Source: an uncultured Prevotellaceae bacterium (GTDB lineage: Bacteria; Bacteroidota; Bacteroidia; Bacteroidales; Bacteroidaceae). Taken from it: DNA of 35,036 bases. The number at the start of each line of letters is the position of its first letter. The first letter of the stretch is position 1. This document shows, piece by piece, positions 14,433 through 22,485 of the stretch. The stretch is from positions 1 to 35,036 of the forward strand of contig CAMADY010000019.1 in the NCBI GenBank assembly GCA_945831805.1. Reading direction: 5' to 3'. Below the pieces are notes generated by a model. It searched no databases. It worked only from the letters and a program-made list of their open reading frames with translations, and was not told where the DNA came from. The position numbers and the translations under genes were made by a program.

Positions 14433-15467
14433 CTATAGGACATTGGCGATGGTCTTCATCTTGTTCTCTGTCTCCTGCCATTCGCTGAGGCATTGGCTGT
14501 CGGGCATTATACCACCGCCGGCGAAGAGTTCTGCTTTTTCAGACAACTTCGCGCAACGGAGGGAGACGTAGAGGTGTGTCTCGTCGTTGATGTTGACAGG
14601 GCCTGCGAAGCCGCTGTAGTATTCGCGGCAGATGCCTTCGTGGTCGAGGATGAACTGCTTGGCGGCTTCCTTCGGGAGACCGCAGACGGCAGGGGTAGGG
14701 TGGAGGCTGGCAAGGATTTGCCCGAGTGTGTTTCCCTTGCTGATATGGAAACGGAAGTCGGTGCGGAGGTGCGCAAGGTCGCCTGCACGCATCGTCACGG
14801 GACCGTCCTTCACGATGTCGTTGCTGAAGGCAGAGAGAGTGTTGAGGATGTATTCCTCCACAACGTGCTGCTCCTTCTTATTCTTCTCAGACCATTCGAG
14901 GTAGCCTTCTGTGTATGGCATAGTGCCGGCGAGGGCTACGGTATGCATCGTGTCGCCCTGCCCTTCGAGGAGTATCTCGGGTGATGCGATGAGCCATGTA
15001 CCTGTCTCTTCCGTTGAGAAAAGCTGTATCATGAGGCGTGGGTACATCTGGCATGCACGCTCGAAGAGAGTCATGGGGTCTTTTTCACATGGTACTTCAG
15101 CCGTTCGTGCAAGGACGAGCTTGCGGAACGTGCCGGATGTTACGGCATCGTGGAAGGCGGCGAAGGCTGCCTCGTAGTGTTCTTTCAGTCGCTCCGCTTG
15201 GTAAAAGCATCGGCTGAAGCCGCTGAGCGGGGGCAAGAGAGAGGTGGGTTGCCACACGAAAGCACCGTGTGGAACTAAGCCGGATATTGTGTGGGTGGTG
15301 ATGGTGTCGGGGTGGATGAGGATGATGGGACCATTGTGGAATGGTGCTACGACATAGCCTTGCTGGCCGCCTATCTCCTTTATGCTGCTGAGGATAAGCG
15401 GTGAGCGTTCTGACTCTATCTTCGTGTAGTGGTCAGAGTATGGAAGTCGGTAGCATGCAATGGTCAT
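14433..15467 (-). CDS. menF: Isochorismate synthase
   Basis: Chorismate-binding enzyme of 344 residues converting chorismate to isochorismate for MenD. Family motifs: KLVLARTAEVP (about 119-129), LIASPEILLEG (about 154-164), TVALAGTMPYTEG (about 172-184), HISKGNTLGQILASLHPTPAVCGLPKEAA (about 240-268) and REYYSGFAGPVNI (about 281-293) near the C-terminus. Length is typical of short Bacteroidetes MenF. The start codon is preceded directly by a G-free AACAAAAC-type tandem tract. It follows the thioesterase gene by 81 bp and precedes menD by 79 bp. Confidence 0.93.
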   Translation of the reverse strand: MTIACYRLPYSDHYTKIESERSPLILSSIKEIGGQQGYVVAPFHNGPIILIHPDTITTHTISGLVPHGAFVWQPTSLLPPLSGFSRCFYQAERLKEHYEAAFAAFHDAVTSGTFRKLVLARTAEVPCEKDPMTLFERACQMYPRLMIQLFSTEETGTWLIASPEILLEGQGDTMHTVALAGTMPYTEGYLEWSEKNKKEQHVVEEYILNTLSAFSNDIVKDGPVTMRAGDLAHLRTDFRFHISKGNTLGQILASLHPTPAVCGLPKEAAKQFILDHEGICREYYSGFAGPVNINDETHLYVSLRCAKLSEKAELFAGGGIMPDSQCLSEWQETENKMKTIANVL

Positions 15468-15469
15468 TT

Positions 15470-15513
15470 TTGTTGTTTTGTTGTTTTGTTGTTGGTTGTT
15501 TTGTTGTTGGTTT
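15470..15513 (-). repeat. Octamer tract directly upstream of menF
   Basis: Plus-strand TTGTTGTT units (with one TTGTTGGTTGTT variant) read as AACAACAA-type units without G on the menF sense strand. The tract ends 2 bp before the menF ATG. Confidence 0.75.
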
Positions 15514-15548
15514 CAACAGTAATTTGGGCACATGCTATAGTTGAACTA

Positions 15549-15953
15549 TTAGGACTTGACGAAGTTTGTTACGGAGATGGAACTGACGAGCTGACTGGCC
15601 TCGTTCGTTACGGTGATGTTCCAAACGTGTGTCTGGCGCCCCTGGTGTATTATGGTGCCGATGGCGGTGATGGTGTCGCCCTCCTTTGCGGAGTGTACAT
15701 GGTTCGCCTGTACGTTCATGCCCACGACAATGGCGCCGGGGCATAGTGATGATGATCCGACGCCTGCGAGGGTTTCGGCTAATGCGAGGATGGCTCCTCC
15801 GCTTAGATAACCGAAGGGTTGCATGTTACGCTTATCGACATGCATCTTCGCCATGCAGGTGTCGGGGTCGGGAGTGGAGAAAAACTCCATTCCTATGAGG
15901 TTCTCGAAAGCATCGCTCTCGTTGATTTTGGCTTTTATCTTTTCTATGTTCAT
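15549..15953 (-). CDS. menI: Hotdog thioesterase, probable DHNA-CoA thioesterase
   Basis: PaaI/YbgC-type hotdog thioesterase, 134 residues from the ATG at 15953. The core helix and strand are visible: MQPFGYLSGGAILALAETLAGVGSS (about 45-69), with the glutamate of LAETLAG as likely catalytic residue, then VGMNVQANHVHSAKEGDTITA. Position ahead of menF suggests hydrolysis of 1,4-dihydroxy-2-naphthoyl-CoA between MenB and MenA; substrate is inferred from context. A longer frame from GTG at 15986 would begin inside a hairpin, so the ATG start (MNIEKIKAK) is preferred. The ATG has the same ACACGCCC upstream text as menD. Confidence 0.82.
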   Translation of the reverse strand: MNIEKIKAKINESDAFENLIGMEFFSTPDPDTCMAKMHVDKRNMQPFGYLSGGAILALAETLAGVGSSSLCPGAIVVGMNVQANHVHSAKEGDTITAIGTIIHQGRQTHVWNITVTNEASQLVSSISVTNFVKS

Positions 15954-15973
15954 GGGCGTGTTAGGAAGGGATG

Positions 15974-15992
15974 GCGGCGGAAACACCGCCGC
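15974..15992 (-). repeat. Hairpin element with GCGGAAACACCGC core
   Basis: GCGGCGG and CCGCCGC (15974-15980, 15986-15992) flank the loop AAACA. It sits between rnz and the thioesterase gene. It shares its core with two copies downstream of ftsK. Confidence 0.65.
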
Positions 15993-16011
15993 TGACTTGG
16001 CTGGAGGGAAC

Positions 16012-16926
16012 TTAGACGTTGAAGACGACGCCTTCGTTGGCTAACTGGGTGTTGGGGAAGACTGCCTGCGCCTCGTTCAGTAGGGGCGTTTCGTCCAGAT
16101 AGCGCTGGCTGAAATGTCCGATGAGGAGCTTCTGCGCTTTGGCATCGCGGGCTGTTAGGGCAGCCTCATGGGCGGTGGAGTGCAGGTATTTCTCTGCCTT
16201 GTCCTTCATGTCCTCGCAGTATGTCGCCTCGTGATAGAGCATCGTGACACCCTGGATCTGTGATGCCAATGATGGGAGATAGCGTGTGTCAGAGCAATAG
16301 GCATATGAGCGGACGGGGTCGGCAGGTGTCGTGAGTACGCTGTTCGGTATGATCTCGCCCTCTGGTGACGTCCAGTCAAGTCCTGCACGCAGGTTGTCCA
16401 TCTGCGATACGGGTACTCCATAGAACTGCACCTTCTCCGGATTGATGTGTCGCTTGCCCTCTTTCTCTGCGAAAAGGAATCCGGCGCACGGCGTGCGATG
16501 ATGTAGCGGCAACGTCTCTACGGTGAGTGTGCGGTCCTCATAGATGACCTGTCGCTTCGTGGTATCAACGGGATGGAAAATGATGTCGTAGTCGAGTGTG
16601 GAGCAGAACATCTGCATCTCCATCTTGAAGAGCGTCTCGTAAGCCTCAGGTGCATAGACATGGAGTGGTGCAGTGCGCCCCTGAAGTCCGAAGGTGCTCA
16701 GCATTCCGACCAGTCCGAGTACGTGGTCTCCGTGTATGTGGCTGATGAAAATGGCATAGAGCTTGGTGAAGTTCATCTTCGAACGTCGCACCTGTGTCTG
16801 CGTTCCTTCGCCGCAATCGACCATGAAGAGCTTTCCCCTTATCTCAACAATCTGCGATGAGGGGTTATGATGCTTCGTTGGCAATGCGCTGCCACAGCCT
16901 AATATGTGAATCTTGAATGGTTGCAT
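16012..16926 (-). CDS. rnz: Ribonuclease Z (tRNA 3' processing)
   Basis: Metallo-beta-lactamase-fold endonuclease of 304 residues that removes 3' trailers from tRNA precursors. The zinc motif SHIHGDHVLGLVG (about 63-75) is intact. Further histidines are in PLHHRTPCAGF, the aspartate in YCSDTRYL (about 212-219) and the last ligand in GHFSQRYLD (about 272-280). Length matches the short form RNase Z. The ATG follows a palindromic repeat directly (GGGGACTTTCCTATG on the sense strand), with no Shine-Dalgarno site. It is the first gene of a run continuing into the men genes 58 bp later. Confidence 0.95.
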   Translation of the reverse strand: MQPFKIHILGCGSALPTKHHNPSSQIVEIRGKLFMVDCGEGTQTQVRRSKMNFTKLYAIFISHIHGDHVLGLVGMLSTFGLQGRTAPLHVYAPEAYETLFKMEMQMFCSTLDYDIIFHPVDTTKRQVIYEDRTLTVETLPLHHRTPCAGFLFAEKEGKRHINPEKVQFYGVPVSQMDNLRAGLDWTSPEGEIIPNSVLTTPADPVRSYAYCSDTRYLPSLASQIQGVTMLYHEATYCEDMKDKAEKYLHSTAHEAALTARDAKAQKLLIGHFSQRYLDETPLLNEAQAVFPNTQLANEGVVFNV

Positions 16927-16928
16927 AG

Positions 16929-16966
16929 GAAAGTCCCCACCAAACCTCCCCTCGGGGAGGCTTTTT
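16929..16966 (-). repeat. Dispersed palindromic element just upstream of rnz
   Basis: AAAGTCCCCACCAAACCTCC then CCTCGGGGAGGC. It lies 2 bp upstream of the rnz start codon and so would be part of the rnz leader. Confidence 0.8.
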
Positions 16967-16983
16967 TTTATTACGATTGAGGG

Positions 16984-16991
16984 CGAAAGTA
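16984..16991 (-). promoter_or_regulatory. Weak -7 element candidate for rnz-men
   Basis: Minus strand TACTTTCG matches seven of the eight bases' pattern of TAnnTTTG (C instead of the third T). It lies between two palindromic repeats and is the only candidate in this 136-bp gap. Confidence 0.3.
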
Positions 16992-17030
16992 TTTAGGTTG
17001 ATTTTTCTGATTAAAAGAGGTATTAAAACA

Positions 17031-17063
17031 CTCCTCCCCCCGGGGAGGCCGGGTAGGGGCTAT
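17031..17063 (-). repeat. Dispersed palindromic element at the lolA 3' end
   Basis: CTCCTCCCCCCGGGGAGGCC then GGGTAGGGGCTA. On the sense strand the lolA-like gene's TAA is followed at once by the TAGCCCC end of the element. Confidence 0.75.
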
Positions 17064-17668
17064 TACCTCAGGTCAATAACCTCCGCCTTAGGGTAGTCCT
17101 TTCGGTTGAAGGTGAATGTTGCGTCAGAGAGTTTTGCGGCCTTGAAGTTCGAGATGTTGATGGTTATCCACTGTCCCTTCTGCTGCATCTTCACCTGCTT
17201 TATGGTGTATGACTTGTCGATGAGGATGTATAGCTCGCTGATGGATTTTCCCTTGCCAACGAGGTGCACCTGATAACCGCTGGCGGCGTTGGTGTACGAG
17301 AGGGTGTAACCCTGCTTGTAGAGGTTCAGGAAGGTGTAGGGGTTCATGCTCTGCTGTACTGCAGGCGATGGGTTCGATACGTTGACCTCGTCAGACTTGG
17401 TGTTAAGGAGCCACTGCGTCTTGCCGTCGTACCAGATGATTGCCTTGTCGGTGCGTGCGTTGAACTTTTTTCCCTTGATGGCAATGGAGCCGGAGTGCCC
17501 TCCGAGCCTGCCACCGGAGATGGTGAAGTTTGCTGATGCGCCGCTTTTGAGGTTTACCTTAGCGGCTGCCTTGTCGAGGATTTTCTTTGCCTGGGCAGAG
17601 GTGTTGCCTGCTGCGCTTATTGTTATTGCCGTCAGGAGGGCAATGAACAGGGTGATGATCTTTTTCAT
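17063..17668 (-). CDS. LolA-like outer-membrane lipoprotein carrier
   Basis: Periplasmic protein of 201 residues with a signal peptide (MKKIITLFIALLTAITISAAG). The mature part fits the LolA fold: alternating strands ANFTISGGRLGGHSGSIAIKGKKF, IIWYDGKTQWLLNTKSDEVNV, the helix PAVQQSMNPYTFLNLYKQGY, and YILIDKSYTIKQVKMQQKGQWITINISNF. LolA shuttles lipoproteins from the inner to the outer membrane. The gene follows ftsK by 106 bp in the same direction, an arrangement I recall as common in Bacteroidales. The gap carries two copies of a hairpin element. Substrate role is inferred from the family. Confidence 0.82.
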   Translation of the reverse strand: MKKIITLFIALLTAITISAAGNTSAQAKKILDKAAAKVNLKSGASANFTISGGRLGGHSGSIAIKGKKFNARTDKAIIWYDGKTQWLLNTKSDEVNVSNPSPAVQQSMNPYTFLNLYKQGYTLSYTNAASGYQVHLVGKGKSISELYILIDKSYTIKQVKMQQKGQWITINISNFKAAKLSDATFTFNRKDYPKAEVIDLR

Positions 17669-17694
17669 AATTTTCTTTTTTTTTTATTGGGGAG

Positions 17695-17754
17695 CCCTGC
17701 GGAAGCACCGCAGGGAACATGGCTCTTGGGTTAGCGGGGCCTGCGGAAGCACCG
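17695..17754 (-). repeat. Two hairpin elements with GCGGAAGCACCG core
   Basis: CCCTGCGG (17695-17702) and CCGCAGGG (17708-17715) flank the loop AAGCA in a perfect 8-bp stem. A second copy, CCTGCGGAAGCACCG at 17740-17754, has a less complete stem. They lie between ftsK and the lolA-like gene. There is no T-run after them, so they are not typical terminators. Confidence 0.7.
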
Positions 17755-17774
17755 TGGGGGGGTATGGACGAATT

Positions 17775-20219
17775 TTAATTTGCGCCTAGGGTGTTGAGGA
17801 GTGACTGTAGGGTGTTCTCGTCCTGGATGAGTACCTCGCGAGGCTTTGAGCCGTGTGCAGCACCAACGACGCCAGCTTTTTCGAGCTGATCCATGAGTCG
17901 TCCGGCGCGGTTGTAGCCGATGGAGAACTTTCGCTGTATGAGGGAAGTAGAACCCTGCTGCGATGCTACGATAACCCTGGCAGCCTCACCGAAGAGCTGG
18001 TCGAGGTTTGCAAGGTCCTCGCTGTTCGTTGATCCGCCCTCGTCGGCAGTCATTGGCTCAGGGAGTTCGAACGGCCCGTCGTATCCGCGCTGCTTCGCAA
18101 TGAACTCGTTGATGGCGATAACCTCAGGAGTATCGACGAAAGCACACTGTACGCGCACGGGCGTACCTTTATCAAGAATGAGCATGTCACCACGTCCGAT
18201 GAGCTGGTTTGCGCCTGAGCTGTCGAGGATTGTCTTAGAGTCAATCTGCGACATCACCTTGAACGCCATACGACCAGGGAAGTTCGCCTTGATAGTACCC
18301 GTGATGATGTTCACCGTAGGTCGCTGTGTGGCGATAATCATGTGGATGCCTACGGCACGAGCCTTCTGTGCGATACGTGCTATAGGCAGCTCTATCTCCT
18401 TGCCTGCTGTCATGATAAGGTCGCCATACTCATCGATGATGACGACGATGTAAGGCAGGTAGCGGTGTCCGTTCTCCGGGTTCAGCTGGCGGTTGACGAA
18501 CTTCTCGTTGTATTCCTCCAGCTTACGTACGTTGGCGAACTTCAGGAGGTTATAGCGATCGTCCATCTCCTGGCATACGGAGTTGAGAGTCTTGACCACC
18601 TTCGTCACGTCGGTGATGATAGGTTCGTCGGCATCGCTCTCCGGTGGAATCTGCGCAAGGAAGTGGTTGAGCAGTGGCTTATAGATAGAGAACTCAACCA
18701 TCTTCGGGTCAACGAGTACGAACTTAAGCTCTGCCGGATGCTTCTTGTATAGGAGAGATGTTATGATGGCGTTAAGACCAACCGACTTACCCTGACCCGT
18801 AGCACCCGCCACGAGTAGGTGAGGAATCTTCGCCAGATCGACCATGAATATCTCATTGCTGATTGTCTTGCCGAGAGCAAGCGGCAGAGCCATCTTTGAC
18901 TCCATGAACTTCCTTGAATTAAGGATAGACTCCATGCTGACAACCTGCGGGTTAGCGTTAGGCACCTCGATACCGATGGTACCCTTTCCAGGTATCGGTG
19001 CGATGATACGTATGCCGAGTGCAGCCAAAGAAAGCGCGATGTCATCCTCCAAAGAGCGCACCTTTGAAATCTTGATGCCCGGAGCAAGTGTTATCTCGTA
19101 GAGCGTAATCGTAGGACCCACGGTAGCCTTGATGCTGTCAACGACAACGCCGAAGTTAGCGAGCACCTGCACGATGCGGTCTCTGTTAGCCTTCTGTTCG
19201 TCCATATCAATAGACGAACGGCCGTCCGTATCGTACTTCTTCAGCAAGTCGAGGGTAGGGTACTGGTATCGTGAGAGCGAAGCCTTCGGGTCGTATGGCG
19301 ACAGCATCTTGTCGCCCACCATCACCTGTCCGTCAGCCGTCTCCTCGTGAACCGCCTCCGCTATCTCGAACTCCGCCTCGCCGTTAGGCTCCTGCTGCGG
19401 AGCAGGCTGGACCTTATAGCCCTCATCCTTCACTACGGCCGTGTCGTTATTGACGTCGAACTCCACCGTCTGCGTCTCCGGATCGTTATGAACATGCTGA
19501 TTATCAGGCTGCTCCACCTCCGGCTCAACCACCACGATCTCGCCCTTGTCATTGACGTTCGTGAAGTCGAACTTCACCTTGTCTGTGATGAATTTCACAG
19601 GGTTCAGCATCTTGCGGATTATCGTTATCGTCTCAGAAGAAATGAACGTGAGGAAGAATATCGCCGTCAGCGATAGAATTGCCGTAAGTCCCGGAGTACC
19701 AACAATATTCTCAAGGTACTGGCAGATGTACTCACCGTGCCCACCGCCCGCGTTGAACACGTTTTCGGAGAGCATAGGATTGACGAACTTCGCGCATGCC
19801 ACGCTGCTCCATATCATCACTATCATGAGCGAGAAGAACCACTTCCAGAGGTTCAGCTTATACACACCCATCAGACAGAGCGAGCATACGAGCAGGAAGA
19901 ACGGGATGATGAACGCCGGAATGCCGAAGCACACCGCAATGAAGAAGTACGAGATGTACGCTCCGAACGATCCGCAGGCATTGCCAAACTCTCGCCCGGT
20001 GTTCGCCAGATCGCCCGCCATCGGGTGCGTCACGAGGCTCTGGTCAGACGCCGCCGTGGTGAAGTACGAGACGAAGCATATTATAATGAAAATAGAAACG
20101 ACCAGCGACGAAATGCCTACGGTGAAGTTCGTAGTGTCGTTGTGGAACATGTTGGAGAGGCCGATAGCCTCCTTGTACGATACGTCCTTTTTCGATTTAT
20201 TCTGTTTCTTTTTTGCCAT
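17775..20219 (-). CDS. ftsK: DNA translocase FtsK/SpoIIIE
   Basis: Septal DNA pump for chromosome segregation, 814 residues. About four membrane segments occupy residues 35-200 (for example SLVVSIFIIICFVSYF and TAILSLTAIFFLTFI), followed by an acidic linker (about 225-310). The motor contains LLVAGATGQGKSVGLNAII (Walker A, about 475-490) and IVVIIDEYGDLIM (Walker B). The C-terminal gamma winged helix is VASQQGSTSLIQRKFSIGYNRAGRLMDQLE. A longer frame starts at 20273, but the -7 element at 20251-20258 lies downstream of that codon, so ATG at 20219 (MAKKKQNKSKKD) is the start. Confidence 0.95.
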   Translation of the reverse strand: MAKKKQNKSKKDVSYKEAIGLSNMFHNDTTNFTVGISSLVVSIFIIICFVSYFTTAASDQSLVTHPMAGDLANTGREFGNACGSFGAYISYFFIAVCFGIPAFIIPFFLLVCSLCLMGVYKLNLWKWFFSLMIVMIWSSVACAKFVNPMLSENVFNAGGGHGEYICQYLENIVGTPGLTAILSLTAIFFLTFISSETITIIRKMLNPVKFITDKVKFDFTNVNDKGEIVVVEPEVEQPDNQHVHNDPETQTVEFDVNNDTAVVKDEGYKVQPAPQQEPNGEAEFEIAEAVHEETADGQVMVGDKMLSPYDPKASLSRYQYPTLDLLKKYDTDGRSSIDMDEQKANRDRIVQVLANFGVVVDSIKATVGPTITLYEITLAPGIKISKVRSLEDDIALSLAALGIRIIAPIPGKGTIGIEVPNANPQVVSMESILNSRKFMESKMALPLALGKTISNEIFMVDLAKIPHLLVAGATGQGKSVGLNAIITSLLYKKHPAELKFVLVDPKMVEFSIYKPLLNHFLAQIPPESDADEPIITDVTKVVKTLNSVCQEMDDRYNLLKFANVRKLEEYNEKFVNRQLNPENGHRYLPYIVVIIDEYGDLIMTAGKEIELPIARIAQKARAVGIHMIIATQRPTVNIITGTIKANFPGRMAFKVMSQIDSKTILDSSGANQLIGRGDMLILDKGTPVRVQCAFVDTPEVIAINEFIAKQRGYDGPFELPEPMTADEGGSTNSEDLANLDQLFGEAARVIVASQQGSTSLIQRKFSIGYNRAGRLMDQLEKAGVVGAAHGSKPREVLIQDENTLQSLLNTLGAN

Positions 20220-20250
20220 AAGGGGTAATTCTGATTTTTGAAAACGACTA

Positions 20251-20281
20251 CAAAGGTAGTAAATTTTCTTCAATATTACAA
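20251..20281 (-). promoter_or_regulatory. ftsK promoter, decides the start codon
   Basis: Minus strand TACCTTTG (20251-20258) with TTG (20279-20281) 20 bp further upstream matches the Bacteroidetes -33/-7 arrangement. Transcription would begin near 20244, leaving only the ATG at 20219 available. Confidence 0.7.
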
Positions 20282-20342
20282 TAGTATGCGTACATTTTTA
20301 ATAAAATTAGCACTGAAATGCGTTTTATTCAAACTTTTTTCG

Positions 20343-20350
20343 TATCTTTG
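20343..20350 (+). promoter_or_regulatory. -7 element for the GH28 gene
   Basis: TATCTTTG followed by C fits TAnnTTTG and lies 45 bp before the polygalacturonase start. The 122-bp gap thus carries two divergent promoters about 85 bp apart. Confidence 0.65.
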
Positions 20351-20395
20351 CAGAAAATTAGAAAAGTTACTAACTCAAAATAACCAGAATCCATT

Positions 20396-21865
20396 ATGAA
20401 CAAAAGAACCATTTGTAATGCGCTGCTGACGATGCTCTTCGTGAGCCTTTTCACTGCAGTAAAGGCGGCAGACGCCATTCCTTTCAAGATGCCTAAGGTG
20501 GCAACGCCAACCATTCCGTCTTATTCCGTTAACATTAAGGACTTTAAGGCCGATGGTACAGGTAAGACATTAAATACCGAGGCGTTCTCCAAAGCCATGA
20601 AACAGCTTGCCTCCAAGGGTGGCGGAAAGCTCATCGTGCCAGCCGGAATATGGCTTACGGGCCCTATACAGTTCGAGAACAACACCGAGCTCCACGTAGA
20701 GCGTGGTGCCCTAATCCTCTTCACCACCGACTTCGACGCCTATCCTGACGTTAACACCATCTATGAAGGCAACAAGGCAACGAAGAAGATGGCCCCTCTG
20801 TGGGCATACGAGAAGCACGACGTAGCCATCACCGGCGAGGGTGCTTTCGACGGTCAGGGACAGGCATGGCGCCCTTCCAAGAAGGGTAAGTTCACCGACT
20901 CTCAGTGGAAGGAACTGACAAGCGGAGCCGGCATAGTAGAGAAGAACGTCTGGTACCCTGACGCAAAGAACGATGAGCTGAAAGGTGTTGAAGGCAAGCC
21001 AGATACACGTAGGGTGTTCAAACGTCCCGTATTGCTTGAGTTCACCAAGTGCAAGAAGGTGCTCTTGCAGGGCGTTACCCTCTCGAACTCACCTGCATGG
21101 AATACCCATCCGCTTATGTGTGAGGACGTTACCATCGATGGTGTAACGATAAGAAACCCTTGGTACGCACAGAATGGCGACGGTCTTGACCTCGAATCGT
21201 GCAACAGGGCAATCATCAAGAACTCCACCTTCGACGTTGGCGACGATGCCATCTGCATCAAGAGCGGCAAGGACAAGGAGGGCAGAGATTGGAAGATGCC
21301 ATGCGAGAATGTCATCATCGAGGGCTGTACCGTACTCCACGGCCATGGCGGCTTCGTCATCGGCTCCGAGATGTCCAGCGGCGCACGTAACATCTACGTT
21401 AACAACTGCCTCTTCAACGGCACGGATACGGGTCTCCGCCTCAAGTCAACACGCGGTCGAGGCGGTGTTGTCGAGAACATCTGGGTCAACAATATAAATA
21501 TGGTGGCAATCTCCGGCGACGCCTTCACCTTCGACCTCTACTACGCCAACAAGCCTGTTGCAGGCAAGGCAGACAAGGATACCTCTGCCTCTGATGCCGT
21601 ACCGCCAGTAACCGAGGAGACACCATGCTTCAGAAACCTCTACATCTCGAATATCGTATGCCAGGGCGCAAAGCGTGCCATCTATTTCAACGGCCTGCCA
21701 GAGATGCCTCTGACGAACCTTCAGATGAAAAATTCGCTCTTCGTATGCGATAAGGGCGCAGAGCTGAACTACGCTAAGGACATCCTCTTCGAGAACGTAA
21801 AGATCGAAAACAGCAAGGGTGAGCGCTTCGTACAGAAGAATACCAGCAATGTAGTTGAAAAGTAA
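20396..21865 (+). CDS. GH28 polygalacturonase family glycosidase
   Basis: Right-handed beta-helix glycosidase of 489 residues with a signal peptide (about 1-24, ending VKAADA), so periplasmic or exported. GH28 catalytic blocks are present: AQNGDGLDLES (about 259-269, first aspartate), DVGDDAICIKSGKD (about 277-290, the DD pair), HGHGGFVIGSEMS (about 307-319, histidine) and GLRLKSTRGRGG (about 342-353, substrate lysine in RLK). It should cleave galacturonosyl bonds of pectin, endo or exo not decidable here. It is divergent from ftsK, has its own promoter and terminator, and precedes the arabinose genes, which fits a pectin-to-arabinose theme. No SusC/SusD pair is adjacent. Confidence 0.9.
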   Translation: MNKRTICNALLTMLFVSLFTAVKAADAIPFKMPKVATPTIPSYSVNIKDFKADGTGKTLNTEAFSKAMKQLASKGGGKLIVPAGIWLTGPIQFENNTELHVERGALILFTTDFDAYPDVNTIYEGNKATKKMAPLWAYEKHDVAITGEGAFDGQGQAWRPSKKGKFTDSQWKELTSGAGIVEKNVWYPDAKNDELKGVEGKPDTRRVFKRPVLLEFTKCKKVLLQGVTLSNSPAWNTHPLMCEDVTIDGVTIRNPWYAQNGDGLDLESCNRAIIKNSTFDVGDDAICIKSGKDKEGRDWKMPCENVIIEGCTVLHGHGGFVIGSEMSSGARNIYVNNCLFNGTDTGLRLKSTRGRGGVVENIWVNNINMVAISGDAFTFDLYYANKPVAGKADKDTSASDAVPPVTEETPCFRNLYISNIVCQGAKRAIYFNGLPEMPLTNLQMKNSLFVCDKGAELNYAKDILFENVKIENSKGERFVQKNTSNVVEK

Positions 21866-21880
21866 CCGGTTTTATACTGC

Positions 21881-21930
21881 AAAGTGCCTCATTTGTTAAA
21901 ATTTTAACATCTGAGGCACTTTTTGCGTTT
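21881..21930 (+). terminator. Terminator after the GH28 gene
   Basis: AAAGTGCCTCA (21881-21891) pairs with TGAGGCACTTT, with an inner GTTAAAA/TTTTAAC stem, followed by TTTTTGCGTTTTT. It closes the GH28 transcript. Confidence 0.8.
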
Positions 21931-22089
21931 TTACGTTAACACTTTCCTTGCGATGAAAACAATGAACCGAAAAACTGTACTCGTACAGCGAAATCTACGC
22001 AAAATTATATCTAATTGATAATTAACGGGATATAAATTTTGACCTCTCCGAAAGCCTGATTTTGTGCCTGAAAAACACTGAAAACAGCA

Positions 22090-22177
22090 TGTGAAAGCTA
22101 TCTAATTACCTTGTAAAAGCTATCTAATCACGATGTAAAAGCTATCTGATCACATTGTAATTGCATAGTGATTACAC
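22090..22177 (+). repeat. 22-bp iterons upstream of the arabinose genes
   Basis: Three contiguous 22-bp direct repeats (22090-22111, 22112-22133, 22134-22155) share the pattern TGTRAAAGCTATCTRATYAC, with a fourth, degraded unit at 22156-22177. They sit in a 560-bp gap without any gene, about 260 bp ahead of the aldose epimerase promoter. Spacing of about two helical turns would put each unit on the same face of the DNA, as expected of operator sites, but function is inferred. Confidence 0.85.
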
Positions 22178-22412
22178 CCGAAGGAGCGAAAAACGCCGTT
22201 TTAAGGAGATATTGACCATGAAATAATGTCTTGCTCATCTCTATTTCATCAAGTGGAGCTGACCAAAAGAAGCATCTGAAATTAACAAATGAAAGATAAA
22301 TTAACAATAGGTAAAAATGTAAAGTAAAGATTGCAATTTTTTGTTGTAGTTTTCTTTTTTGTGCCAAAAACCTAAAAAAATACCATCCAAATGGAAAAAC
22401 TTTAAGAAAAAG

Positions 22413-22443
22413 TTTGCCGTTTAATAAAAAATTAGTACCTTTA
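22413..22443 (+). promoter_or_regulatory. Promoter of the aldose epimerase-arabinose genes
   Basis: TTTG (22413-22416), 19 bp, then TACCTTTA (22436-22443): a near-perfect Bacteroidetes promoter, with A for the final G. It lies 42 bp before the epimerase start. Confidence 0.7.
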
Positions 22444-22485
22444 CACTCAAAATCAGAACTAACCAATTTATAAACATAAAAGTCA

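Noticed and set aside
15954..15986. Extended thioesterase start at GTG 15986
   Set aside because: It would begin inside a hairpin repeat and adds a proline-rich stretch foreign to the family; ATG at 15953 fits hotdog proteins.
17695..17754. Intrinsic terminator for ftsK
   Set aside because: The hairpins are stable but lack a T-run on the minus strand, and the lolA-like gene follows in the same direction.
20220..20273. Extended ftsK N-terminus starting at 20273
   Set aside because: The promoter -7 element lies inside the extension, so that codon would not be transcribed from it.
22090..22177. CRISPR array
   Set aside because: The 22-bp units are contiguous with no unique spacers, and no cas genes are present.
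22178..22412. Riboswitch or gene in the gap before the aldose epimerase
   Set aside because: No recognisable riboswitch core is visible and it lies upstream of the promoter; the only frame there is antisense and without motifs.
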